This document shows, piece by piece, positions 1-7,372 of a stretch of DNA of 40,349 nucleotides. The translations under genes and the position numbers were made by a program. The notes beneath the pieces are model-generated. The model ran no database searches. It was not told where the DNA came from and saw only the letters and a program-made list of their open reading frames with translations. The first letter of the stretch is position 1. Each line of letters opens with the position of its first letter. Origin of the DNA: Bifidobacterium breve (GTDB lineage Bacteria > Myxococcota_A > UBA796 > SXON01); assembly GCA_943328795.2 (NCBI GenBank), contig CALQBK020000022.1, positions 1 to 40,349 on the forward strand, given 5' to 3'.

Positions 1-546
1 CACCAGCAGCGCGACGACTGCGCCAGCCGACCGACTGCCGAGCACGCCGAGGGCGATCGGGATCGCCAGCGCGCTCCGCCGTTGCAGCGCGACGCCGAGC
101 GGGGGCAGGAGCGCGTAGGCCAGCGTGAGGTGGTGTGAGAACGGGCCGTGCGCCTCCCGGAACAGGCCCTCGACCGCGCCCCACCCGCCGACGAGCCCGG
201 CGACGACGAGCCCGGGCCGGGTGTCGGGGCGGGTCGCCTGCGCGAGCAGCACCGGGAGCGTGAGCAGCGGAACGACCGGCCAGGCGTGCCCGAGGCCCTC
301 GTGGAGGTTCCCGGAGATCGGCACCAGGACGAGCCACAGCGCGATGTACGCCCAGGTCGCGCCGCCGCCGACCGGCCGGAGGCGCGCGCCGCGGAGCCAG
401 GCCGCGGCGGCCACCACGGCCCCGAGGCCCACGGAGACCTCCGACGCGAAGGTCCCGAGGGCCGCGGCAGGCAGCGCAACAGCGAGGGCGACCGCGGCTG
501 CGCGGTTGACCGCACGCTCGGTCCGGCCGCCCGGGGCTTCGTTCAC
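1..546 (-). CDS. O-antigen ligase-like polytopic membrane protein, 3' part beyond the window edge
   Basis: The frame is open for 182 codons from a GTG at 546 to base 1, so the C-terminus lies outside the window. The GTG overlaps the stop codon of the hotdog gene as GTGA, which indicates translational coupling and decides the start. The visible protein is almost entirely Ala/Leu/Val/Gly-rich hydrophobic helices, with a short loop containing SGNLHEGLGHAWP and later FSHHLTLAYALLPPL. A polytopic protein with a His-containing loop before further helices and a following SRSAGA stretch is reminiscent of O-antigen ligase/polymerase (WaaL/Wzy-type) proteins. That match is by pattern only and the diagnostic large periplasmic loop is not visible, so the function is tentative while the membrane location is firm. 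Confidence 0.5.
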   Translation of the reverse strand, partial: MNEAPGGRTERAVNRAAAVALAVALPAAALGTFASEVSVGLGAVVAAAAWLRGARLRPVGGGATWAYIALWLVLVPISGNLHEGLGHAWPVVPLLTLPVLLAQATRPDTRPGLVVAGLVGGWGAVEGLFREAHGPFSHHLTLAYALLPPLGVALQRRSALAIPIALGVLGSRSAGAVVALLV

Positions 547-1025
547 GTCGTGGTCTCGGCCAGCTCCCCGGGCATCCAGATCGCGGACTGCTCGCTCACG
601 TAGATGGGGACCCGGTCGCCGCTGGGCGCCTCTTGCCAGAACTCGAACGCGTACTCGGTGAACACGCGCCCGCGGAGCCGGCGCACGCGGTTGACCTTGA
701 GCTCCGCCCACATCGCGGGGCCGATCCGGCCGAGCCCCGGGAAGCGGGCCGACTTGATGTGGGTCCCGTACCCGACGTGGTCACGCAGGCCGAGCCCGTA
801 GACGGCGTGCAAGCTCCCCAGCGTCCCGGTGAGCTGCACCATCACTGCGCCCGGGACGTGTTTGGGGTGGCCGCGCCGCACGACCTGGGCGTCCACGAAC
901 GGGCCGAGGCGCGTGGTGTCCGTGCGCACGCGCACGCAGTCCGCGTCGAGTTGTTCCACTGCGTCGGCGAACCAGGCGTCCGGGGCGTACAGGCAGTGCT
1001 CAGCAAAGTCGGTCGGCAGGGTCAT
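543..1025 (-). CDS. Hotdog-fold protein, DUF4442/thioesterase-like
   Basis: The protein is 160 residues from the ATG at 1025 (sequence MTLPTDFAEH). A longer GTG start at 1094 is possible but adds a low-complexity Ala/Arg stretch. The pattern HPKHVPGAVMVQLTGTLGSL, followed by a long strand-rich half (THIKSARFPGLGRIG, then AELKVNRVRRLRGRVFTEYAFEF), is typical of single-hotdog acyl-CoA/ACP thioesterases or acyl-binding proteins of the DUF4442 type. No signal peptide is visible, so it should be cytoplasmic. Its stop overlaps the GTG of the downstream membrane protein, so the two form a small operon diverging from the kinase-like gene at 1127. A role in lipid or acyl-thioester metabolism is an inference from the fold. 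Confidence 0.6.
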   Translation of the reverse strand: MTLPTDFAEHCLYAPDAWFADAVEQLDADCVRVRTDTTRLGPFVDAQVVRRGHPKHVPGAVMVQLTGTLGSLHAVYGLGLRDHVGYGTHIKSARFPGLGRIGPAMWAELKVNRVRRLRGRVFTEYAFEFWQEAPSGDRVPIYVSEQSAIWMPGELAETTT

Positions 1026-1034
1026 GGGCGCGCG

Positions 1035-1041
1035 GGTATCC
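1035..1041 (-). promoter_or_regulatory. GGATACC box just upstream of the hotdog gene start
   Basis: On the minus strand GGATACC lies about 10 bases before the ATG at 1025. Similar GGATA boxes precede several other probable operon-leading genes in this window (see 23170, 28155, 33998). It may be a -10 element giving a short leader; no convincing -35 is seen. Confidence 0.25.
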
Positions 1042-1126
1042 AGGCCGCGGGCGACGGCAGCGAGAAAAGTTTCGCGGGCGGCCGCCCGTGACAAGCCTGT
1101 GAAACCACGGGGGTAGAACCGTCGGG

Positions 1127-2110
1127 ATGGCGCACCCCTCCACCCTCCACGCAGGCCCGCCCCCGGCCGGGGACTCGGTCCCAGGCGCGCGCGAGCTCGC
1201 GGCCGAGCTCCACAACCTGCTCGACCGAATCGAGCCCGCCGGCTGGTCGGAGGACCGTGCGCGCGAGCTGCGCGCCCGCGTCTCGTCGATCCAGGGTCAC
1301 CTGGCCGCGCTGCTGGAGTGTGCCCCCGCCGCGGGCTGCGCGCCGGCGCTCGCGGCGCTGGACAGCCGCATCGGCGAGGCCCTCCCGCGGGACGACACGT
1401 CGTCGTTCGCGGCGTCCGCGTGGGTCCGCTTCTCGCACGAGGTGCACCCGGCCTACGAAGCGCTCCTCCGCGCCGTGGCGCCCGACGCCGCGGGCGGGCG
1501 CTCGCTGCGCCCCACCAACTACGCGCGCAACGTGTTCCACATGATCGGCGCCACCAGCGTGCTCTTCTTGCTGAGCATCATGCCCGGCCGCCCGTGGATC
1601 ATCGGCGCGGCGCTGTCCATCACCATCCCCGCCTGGATCGTCGAGTACCTGCGGCGCTCGCGGCCGCGGTTCAACGACTGGATGATGTGGGTCTTCGGCC
1701 CCGTCGCGCACGCGCACGAGCGCTTCCGGGCGAACTCCGCGAGCTGGTACGCGACGGCGATGACCATCTTGGCGTTCACGGCGCCGACCCCCGCCGCGAT
1801 GATGGGCGTCGCGGTGCTCGGCTTCGGTGACCCGTTCGCGGCCATCGTCGGCCGCCGGCTCGGGCGCACCCCGATCCGCGATGGGCGCACGCTCGAGGGA
1901 TCGCTCGCGTTCGTCGCGTTTGGCTGGGCGGCGGGCGTAGCCGCGCTCGCCGCGTTCGCGCCGGGGGTCGAGGATCGCGTGGTGGTGGCCCTCGTCGCGG
2001 CCGTGTTCGGCGCCCTGGCCGAGCTCTTCAGCTACGGCCTGGACGACAACCTCACGATCCCACTCGGCGCCGCGCTGGGGGCGTCGATCGTCATGGGGAT
2101 CGGCGCGTAG
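1127..2110 (+). CDS. Dolichol/phytol kinase-like (CTP-dependent lipid kinase family) membrane protein
   Basis: 327 residues. The first 125 or so are soluble and helical. The rest is a bundle of hydrophobic segments carrying GFGDPFAAIVGRRLGRTPI, then DGRTLEGSLAF, then YGLDDNLTIPLGAAL. GD-A-A-VGR, the K/RTLEGS motif and DN-T-P are the hallmark motifs of the SEC59/DGK1/VTE5 family of CTP-dependent polyprenol, phytol or diacylglycerol kinases, which phosphorylate lipid alcohols in the membrane. The ATG at 1127 is preceded by GGGGGTAGAACCGTCGGG, which may hold a -10 element. The soluble N-terminal extension is unusual for the family. The lipid substrate cannot be read from the sequence. It is transcribed away from the hotdog/ligase pair, so a shared envelope-lipid role is possible. 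Confidence 0.75.
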   Translation: MAHPSTLHAGPPPAGDSVPGARELAAELHNLLDRIEPAGWSEDRARELRARVSSIQGHLAALLECAPAAGCAPALAALDSRIGEALPRDDTSSFAASAWVRFSHEVHPAYEALLRAVAPDAAGGRSLRPTNYARNVFHMIGATSVLFLLSIMPGRPWIIGAALSITIPAWIVEYLRRSRPRFNDWMMWVFGPVAHAHERFRANSASWYATAMTILAFTAPTPAAMMGVAVLGFGDPFAAIVGRRLGRTPIRDGRTLEGSLAFVAFGWAAGVAALAAFAPGVEDRVVVALVAAVFGALAELFSYGLDDNLTIPLGAALGASIVMGIGA

Positions 2111-2152
2111 GCCGGGGCGCAGCAGCCGGCTCGCGGGGATAGAGACCGTGCC

Positions 2153-3160
2153 GTGAACATCTTCCTCGTCCCGTACACGTGGCACCGCCACCTCGCGCTG
2201 GGTTGGGTCTGCGCGGCCGCCGCGCTGGTGGCCTGGTGGGTGGTGTTGTTCGTGGCGACGGTCTCGCCGTTCTGGAACATCGACTGGGACGGCCCGGTGT
2301 TCCTCGGGTGCGTCGGGGGGGCGATCTCGGGGGCGTCCGTGTTGGCGGAGCAGACGCTGTTCCGGAAGGCGGTCTGGCGCCGGTTGCTGCTGCCGGTGCT
2401 GGCCGCTGCGCTCTCGTTCGGGGTCATCCTCGGCGGGTTCTGGATGTGGACGCGCGTCATCGGCCCGTTGCTGTTCTCGGCGGACGGGCAGCTCGACCTG
2501 GCGGACAGCTCGCTCGTCGCGCTTCGCTACCGCCTGCCGGCGTGGATGGGCGCAGGCGTCGGCGTCGCGTTCGGGCCCACGGTGCTCCGGCGAGGCCGGG
2601 GGATCCTCACGCACATGTCCGGCGGCGCGGCGTCGGGGCTCATCGCCGGCTGCACCTGGTACCTGTTCGGGTACACGAAGTCCGCGCTCGGGTACTCCGA
2701 CTTGTACGTGGCCAGCGCGTTCGGCGCGATGGCGATGGGGCTCTCGTTCGGCTGGCTCGCGTGGGGCATCCCCGACTCGTTGTACGCCGGCTGGCTGCGG
2801 ATCGTCACCGACAACCGGCACGCCCGCCGCATCCCGATCGACGGGCTCGACGGCCGGGGCCGCGAGCGCTTCGTCGGCCACTTCCCGGTGGGGCTCGACT
2901 TGTTCCTGCCGGCGGAGGACGGCGTGCTCGAGCTGCACGTGTCCGTGATGGTGAACGCAAAGCAGCAGTACCGGGCGCGCGGGCTCACGCTCGCGCCGAC
3001 GACCGTCCGGCGGTTCCTCGAGCGGGTCGACTTGCGCTACGACCCGAAGCGCCCCGCGCCGCTCGAGACCGAGCTGTCGAGCGGCGATCGCATCTTGTGC
3101 GGGCCCGCCGACAACCCCTCCGTGCTCGAGTTCCTGATGCTGCCGAAGGAGGAGCGGTGA
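2153..3160 (+). CDS. Unknown membrane protein with C-terminal soluble domain, coupled to the VWA gene
   Basis: 335 residues from a GTG start (protein begins MNIFLVPYTW). About six hydrophobic segments lie between residues 15 and 210. They are followed by a soluble C-terminal domain of about 120 residues containing GLDLFLPAEDGVLELHVSV and LSSGDRILCGPADNP. The strand-rich C-terminal half, with short turns and an inward-facing GD-I-CG motif, resembles an FHA-like or other small beta domain, but the FHA residues are not clear and no name is given. The last four bases overlap the GTG start of the VWA lipoprotein, so the two proteins are probably made together and may form one membrane complex. I do not recognise the family. 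Confidence 0.55.
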   Translation: MNIFLVPYTWHRHLALGWVCAAAALVAWWVVLFVATVSPFWNIDWDGPVFLGCVGGAISGASVLAEQTLFRKAVWRRLLLPVLAAALSFGVILGGFWMWTRVIGPLLFSADGQLDLADSSLVALRYRLPAWMGAGVGVAFGPTVLRRGRGILTHMSGGAASGLIAGCTWYLFGYTKSALGYSDLYVASAFGAMAMGLSFGWLAWGIPDSLYAGWLRIVTDNRHARRIPIDGLDGRGRERFVGHFPVGLDLFLPAEDGVLELHVSVMVNAKQQYRARGLTLAPTTVRRFLERVDLRYDPKRPAPLETELSSGDRILCGPADNPSVLEFLMLPKEER

Positions 3161-4593
3161 CGCGCCTGCTCCTGGCTCTGCTTCTCCTGGCCGGCTGTGC
3201 CGAGTCGCCGCTGGTCGCGCTCCCGGCCACCACCACGCGCGTGGCGGCCCCCGTCAGCGCGAACGAGGGCCAGCAAGAGCTCGTGATGCACATCTTCGCG
3301 GACCGGGACGAGTGCATGGGCGCCGTGGACGCGAAGGACGTGGACCTCTGCATGCCCTACGTCGACCGCTCGACCGGCCAGGTTCGGGTCGCGTTCCAGA
3401 TGCGGGTGGACGGGGAGAAGTGGGCGATCCCGCTGCCGGAGGACGGCATCGACATCTTCCACAAGAAGCACGAGGTGAAGGCCGGCGGGATGAAGGAGTT
3501 CCAGGTCGTCCCGCACGACCCGCAGCGCAGCCCGCAGCTGTTCGTGCTCCTGATCGACGGCTCCGGCTCGATGGCCATCGTCGACGACGCGACGGGCAAG
3601 AGCCGGATGGAGAAGCTCAAGGCGGCGCTGCTGGACCCGGACGTCGTCGAGTCGTTCTTCCCGTCCGAGACCTCCACGGCGGTCGTCCCGCTCGTGTTCG
3701 CGGGCGCGGGGCCGCCGACCCCGCTCGGTGGGAAGTGGGTCGTGCAGAACAAGAAGGAGTACCGCCAGCTCGTGCGGGACGTGCTCCAGGTCGGCGCCGG
3801 GTACACGTACCTGTACAACGCGGTGGACTACGGCACGTCGACGCTGTTGGAGCAGGCGGAGATCAAGGCGGCGATTGAAAACAAGAAGATGCAGCCGACG
3901 CTGATCGTGCTGACCGACGGGTTCAACAACGAGCGCCCGGACGACACCTGCGGCGCCAACGCCCCCCGGCTCGAGGCCTTGCTGAAGCGCCTCGACGGGG
4001 TGCGGCGCGGCGAGACCGTGAACATCACCTCCCGGCCGGTCGTGTACACCGTCGGCCTCGGCGTGAAGGCCTGGCGCAACCTGCTGCTGCCCGAGGGCAC
4101 CGACGTGCGGCCGAAGGACCTGTGCCGGGCGACCGCGGACCAGCTCATCAACGGCGGCGTCGAGAACCGCGGCGTGGACAACGCGGCGCTCGGCTGGATC
4201 GCCCGGACCGGCGGGGGCTTGAGCTACACGAAGCGCGACCCCGCCGGCCTCGCCGAGGCGTTCAAGGCCGCCGCGGCGCTGCGCTATGCGTGGTTCGAGG
4301 TCCGCTACAAGGTCGATCCCTACTACCTGCGGCGCACGTTCGAGACGAAGGTCCGCCTCACGTCGCTGTTCCGCACCGAGGCCGCGATCCAGTTCTACCC
4401 GTCGGGCTGGTTGGATGCGCCCCCCGGCGCGCTGGACCCCGATGGGTGGGCTCGTCCCCCGAGCTTCTTGTCCTCGCTCGGCCTCGTGATGCCCGCGCTC
4501 GCGCTGTTCGCCACGCTCGGGTACCTGCCGAGCGCCTGGTTCAACATGAAGCGCACGCTGTTCGGCCGGATGGTGCGCCGCAAGCGCAAGTAG
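3157..4593 (+). CDS. von Willebrand factor A domain lipoprotein with C-terminal membrane helix
   Basis: 478 residues from a GTG that overlaps the upstream stop (GTGA). The N-terminus MTRLLLALLLLAGC is a lipoprotein signal with the lipobox Cys at 14. The VWA domain begins near residue 127: LLIDGSGSM supplies the DxSxS metal-site motif (D134, S136, S138), a later threonine lies in the AGYTYLYNA region, and the TDGFNNERPDD segment supplies the third loop. A hydrophobic helix at about 436-460 precedes a basic tail ending in RKRK, so the protein may be held in the membrane at both ends. VWA domains bind metal ions and protein partners; the translationally coupled membrane protein upstream is the obvious candidate. 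No substrate or pathway can be assigned. Confidence 0.75.
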   Translation: MTRLLLALLLLAGCAESPLVALPATTTRVAAPVSANEGQQELVMHIFADRDECMGAVDAKDVDLCMPYVDRSTGQVRVAFQMRVDGEKWAIPLPEDGIDIFHKKHEVKAGGMKEFQVVPHDPQRSPQLFVLLIDGSGSMAIVDDATGKSRMEKLKAALLDPDVVESFFPSETSTAVVPLVFAGAGPPTPLGGKWVVQNKKEYRQLVRDVLQVGAGYTYLYNAVDYGTSTLLEQAEIKAAIENKKMQPTLIVLTDGFNNERPDDTCGANAPRLEALLKRLDGVRRGETVNITSRPVVYTVGLGVKAWRNLLLPEGTDVRPKDLCRATADQLINGGVENRGVDNAALGWIARTGGGLSYTKRDPAGLAEAFKAAAALRYAWFEVRYKVDPYYLRRTFETKVRLTSLFRTEAAIQFYPSGWLDAPPGALDPDGWARPPSFLSSLGLVMPALALFATLGYLPSAWFNMKRTLFGRMVRRKRK

Positions 4594-4613
4594 CCGAACC
4601 CGCGACCCGGCTA
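4591..4613. terminator. Hairpin between convergent genes, built on both stop codons
   Basis: TAGCCG at 4591-4596 and CGGCTA at 4608-4613 form a perfect 6-bp inverted repeat with an 11-base loop, and each arm contains the TAG stop of one of the two convergent genes. It could act as a weak bidirectional terminator, but there is no T tract, so the role is uncertain. Confidence 0.25.
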
Positions 4614-5771
4614 GCCCACGAGCCGCGGCCGTGCTGCGCGCACGGCCTCGAGATCGCGGAACAGCGCGAGCTCGGCGTCGGCGACGTCCTCGAGCATCGG
4701 CTGGAGCGCGGACCAGTCGCCCGCGTCTTCCCCGCTCTTCCCGCGCTTCCCCCGGGCGAGCCGGCTCGCGTGCAGGGCGAACACGCGCCACTTGTCGCCC
4801 GCCGCTGTCGTCGGGGCCGACATCGCCGCGAGCTCGGGCCAGCTGAGCTGGGTCCCTGCCTGCTGCAGGTACGCCGCGTAGATGAAGCGGAAGCCGGCGC
4901 CGCCGGTGCCGATCTCCTCTTGCATGCGCACGACCCCGGCCAGCCACTCGCGGGCCTTGTCGTTGCCGAGGCGCGTCGGCCACGCCGCGATCTCGCGCCC
5001 CAGGTGCCGGATCCCGCGCACGCCGAGCCAAGGCAGCACCGCCGGGAACTTCAGCATGTGGTGGCAGACCTCCTTCACGCTCTTGTCGACCGCGGCGCGG
5101 AGGTCGGCCTGGGCGACCGCGGGGTCCACCGCCTGCGCGCGGAAGCCGGTCGGGTAGTAGAGCAGGCCGCGGGGCAACAGCGCGTGGGTCCCGGAGAACC
5201 GCGCCCGGCGCAGCGCGTCGACCGGGCACTCGAACAGGCACTCCATCACCGGGTCGCTGACGATGTACACGGCGTCCGGCCCCGACCCGCGGCGCTCCAG
5301 GACGAGCAGGTTGTGCCCGTTGAAGTGCACGCGCATCGGCCGCGGGATGTAGGGCAACCAGTAGATGTTCACCTGGAGCCCGACGCGCTTGCCCTCGGCC
5401 AGCAGCGCGTCCAGGCGCGCCATGCCCTTCTCCGGGGAGCGGAACGTCTCCCGCGCGTACGTGACGCCCAGCCGGGAGCAAGCGTTCTTGAAAATGCGCC
5501 CGGGGAACGAGCGGAACGTCGTGAGCGGGTGGCCCATCACGCGCACGAAGGAGAAGTGCGAGAAGAAGAGCCCGCTGCCGATCCCGAACACCATCGGCTC
5601 GGTGATGGCGAAGCCGGCGTTCTGGAACATCGAGGCGGTCACGCCGCTCTCGCAGTGGCCCGCGTGCAGGTGCCGGAAGCCGCTCACGGCGTCGATGGAC
5701 AGCGCGGTGCCGACTTGCACGGGGCCGGAGCCGCTCGCCCCGGGGGAGAGCGCCGTGGGCTCGCTGCTCAC
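4611..5771 (-). CDS. BtrH-like acyltransferase (BtrH N-terminal/DUF4872 type)
   Basis: 386 residues from a GTG overlapping the upstream stop as GTGA. Residues 31-42 read GFRHLHAGHCES, with Cys40 as a likely nucleophile. His149/His153 (VHFNGHNLLV) and Asp173 (VSDPVME) could complete a papain-like triad, as in BtrH, which transfers an aminoacyl chain from an acyl carrier protein to ribostamycin. The C-terminal 190 residues are helical and contain a YLQQAG-type segment seen in DUF4872 proteins. It is the last gene of the operon, next to DarA/DarB-like and ACP genes and far from any aminoglycoside gene. It therefore probably moves an acyl group from the operon's ACP onto another substrate, such as the resorcinol. 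The reaction is inferred; the family assignment is fairly secure. Confidence 0.7.
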   Translation of the reverse strand: MSSEPTALSPGASGSGPVQVGTALSIDAVSGFRHLHAGHCESGVTASMFQNAGFAITEPMVFGIGSGLFFSHFSFVRVMGHPLTTFRSFPGRIFKNACSRLGVTYARETFRSPEKGMARLDALLAEGKRVGLQVNIYWLPYIPRPMRVHFNGHNLLVLERRGSGPDAVYIVSDPVMECLFECPVDALRRARFSGTHALLPRGLLYYPTGFRAQAVDPAVAQADLRAAVDKSVKEVCHHMLKFPAVLPWLGVRGIRHLGREIAAWPTRLGNDKAREWLAGVVRMQEEIGTGGAGFRFIYAAYLQQAGTQLSWPELAAMSAPTTAAGDKWRVFALHASRLARGKRGKSGEDAGDWSALQPMLEDVADAELALFRDLEAVRAARPRLVG

Positions 5772-6181
5772 GGGGTGTCCGGCGCGTCGGGGACCAGGCG
5801 CAGCTTCGCGACGGGGATGTTGAGCGCGTCGGCGTACGGCGCGAGTGCTTCGTCCGAGAGGCCAGCGAACACGGCGGGCTTGAGGTGGCGGCGCACCTGC
5901 CAGCCCCACTTGTTGGTCTCGTTCGCGAGCTGCCCCGCGTCCATCTGCACCACGGCCATGTGGTACCCGAGCGGGCTCGTGCGACCGGCGCGGGCGTCCT
6001 CCCAGGCGCGCGTGATCTGCGCGACCGTGATCGCGGTCGAGACTTGCGTCACGGTGGTCTCGACCTCCCACCCGATCGTGGGCACGCCGACGTACTGCCC
6101 GTCCGCGCCGACCGCGTAGTTCAGCTTCTCGTGGCCGGCCAGGCAAGCGCCGGGGTCCTGGGGCACGTCCTGGATCTTCAT
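5768..6181 (-). CDS. Conserved-looking small cytoplasmic protein of unknown function
   Basis: 137 residues from the ATG at 6181, one base after the DarB-like stop, with a GTGA overlap into the BtrH-like gene. It has no signal peptide or membrane segment. Visible blocks are PGACLAGHEKLNYAVG near the N-terminus, GWEVET in the middle, SPLGYHM, and a C-terminal WQVRRHLKPAVFAGLS followed by YADALNIPVAKLRLVP. I do not recognise the family. Its fixed position between DarB-like and BtrH-like genes suggests an accessory role, for example binding or positioning a carrier-bound intermediate, but nothing in the sequence proves this. Base composition matches its neighbours. Confidence 0.55.
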   Translation of the reverse strand: MKIQDVPQDPGACLAGHEKLNYAVGADGQYVGVPTIGWEVETTVTQVSTAITVAQITRAWEDARAGRTSPLGYHMAVVQMDAGQLANETNKWGWQVRRHLKPAVFAGLSDEALAPYADALNIPVAKLRLVPDAPDTP

Positions 6182-6182
6182 C

Positions 6183-7331
6183 CTAGACGGCCCGCAGGAG
6201 CGCCCAGCCGCAGGAGAAGCGGCCGCTCTCGGGGACGAGGAGCACGACGCCGTCGCCCTTTTGCAAGCGCCCGCTCGCGAGGAAGTCGTCGAGCATGATG
6301 AGGCTCGACGCGCACCCCGTGTTGCCGCGCTGAACCAAGTTCGAGCACCAGCGCTCGTACGGGATCTCAAAACCCGCCTGGACGAGCGCGTCGTGGGTCT
6401 TGTCCCGGAAGAACTCGGATGAGTAGTGCGGCAAGAACCAGGTGGCGTCGTCCGCCGTGAACCGGTGCTTCTTGCGCACCACGTCCAGGGCGCGCGCGCA
6501 GGTGTTCACGATGTGCTTGCCGAGGAGCTTCACGTCCTGGTGGATGTTGAGCACGCCGCCCCGGATGCCGGCCTCCATCGACTCGCCGTCCCGCCACCCG
6601 ACCAGGCCGCCGGACGGCGTCGGGTCTCCCCCCATGTACATGCAGACGGGCAGCTCGTTCGCGAAGGACACGAGCTCCACGAACTCGACCTTGAGCGAGA
6701 GGCCAGTCTCCCGCGGGCGGTCTTGCACGACGCACGCGCCGGCGCCGTCCGACAGCATCCACCGCAGGAATTCCTGGTTGAACCCGAGGTACGGGTCCTC
6801 CTCCTCCGCCAGCGTGCGCGCGGCCAGCTCGGCCCGGAACGCGCCGCTGCGCAGCACCATCGAGGTCCGCTCGGCGCCGGACACCACGGCGTTCCGCGCG
6901 CCCCCCGCCTTCACCGCGAGCGTCGCGTACTTCAACGCCGAGATCCCGGCCGAGCACACGCCGTGCAAGCTCGCGATCTCGCAGGGCGCCGCGCCAAGCT
7001 CCCCGTGCACCATCGACGCGTGGCCGGGCATCAGGTGCTCGGGGATGCTCGTCGCGCACGCGAGCAGGTCGATGTCGTCGAGCCCGAGCCCCCGCGCGCC
7101 CATTGCGGCGCGGATGGCCTCCGCCGCCAGCCCGGCGGTGGTGTGCGTAGGCAAGCCGGTGGCCGGGTCGATCGCGTAGTGGCGGTGCAGGATCCCGTTG
7201 TTCTTCAGGATCCGGCTCTTGAGCCGGGACGGGTCGTTTCCGACGCGCCCGAGCACCTGCTCGATCGCGTCATTGCCGATCGCCGGACCTGGCAGGACGG
7301 AGCTCGTTGCGGTGATGAAGGCGTCGGGCAT
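6183..7331 (-). CDS. DarB-like ketosynthase (KAS III type) of dialkylresorcinol synthesis
   Basis: 382 residues. The N-terminal half carries LKSRILKNNGILHRHYAID, the K-NNGI-RYY block typical of DarB-type enzymes rather than FabH. The thiolase-fold active site is complete: Cys126 in HGVCSAGIS, His in WFLPHYSSEFF and Asn in RGNTGCASS (the FabH motif is usually GNTSAAS). DarB homologues join two beta-keto/unsaturated acyl thioesters head to head to form a cyclohexanedione, the precursor of the resorcinol ring. It is followed one base later by the small unknown gene and preceded by DarA, the usual partner. The start at 7331 gives a normal N-terminal strand. Confidence in the family is high; substrate chain lengths are unknown. 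Confidence 0.8.
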   Translation of the reverse strand: MPDAFITATSSVLPGPAIGNDAIEQVLGRVGNDPSRLKSRILKNNGILHRHYAIDPATGLPTHTTAGLAAEAIRAAMGARGLGLDDIDLLACATSIPEHLMPGHASMVHGELGAAPCEIASLHGVCSAGISALKYATLAVKAGGARNAVVSGAERTSMVLRSGAFRAELAARTLAEEEDPYLGFNQEFLRWMLSDGAGACVVQDRPRETGLSLKVEFVELVSFANELPVCMYMGGDPTPSGGLVGWRDGESMEAGIRGGVLNIHQDVKLLGKHIVNTCARALDVVRKKHRFTADDATWFLPHYSSEFFRDKTHDALVQAGFEIPYERWCSNLVQRGNTGCASSLIMLDDFLASGRLQKGDGVVLLVPESGRFSCGWALLRAV

Positions 7332-7372
7332 CGGGGTGTGAGGCAGGAGGAACGTGGAGGCGGAGCGCGCGA

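Noticed and set aside
1022-2938. A long open frame on the strand opposite to the kinase-like and membrane-protein genes, and many similar ones elsewhere
   Set aside because: High GC keeps all frames open; the product is Arg/Gly/Asp-rich without motifs, overlaps genes with clear families, and lacks ribosome sites, so it is a shadow of the real genes.
4611-5771. Butirosin or other aminoglycoside cluster because of the BtrH-like protein
   Set aside because: No aminoglycoside backbone gene (btrC, btrS, btrI-like context) is present; the neighbours are resorcinol and polyene-type genes.
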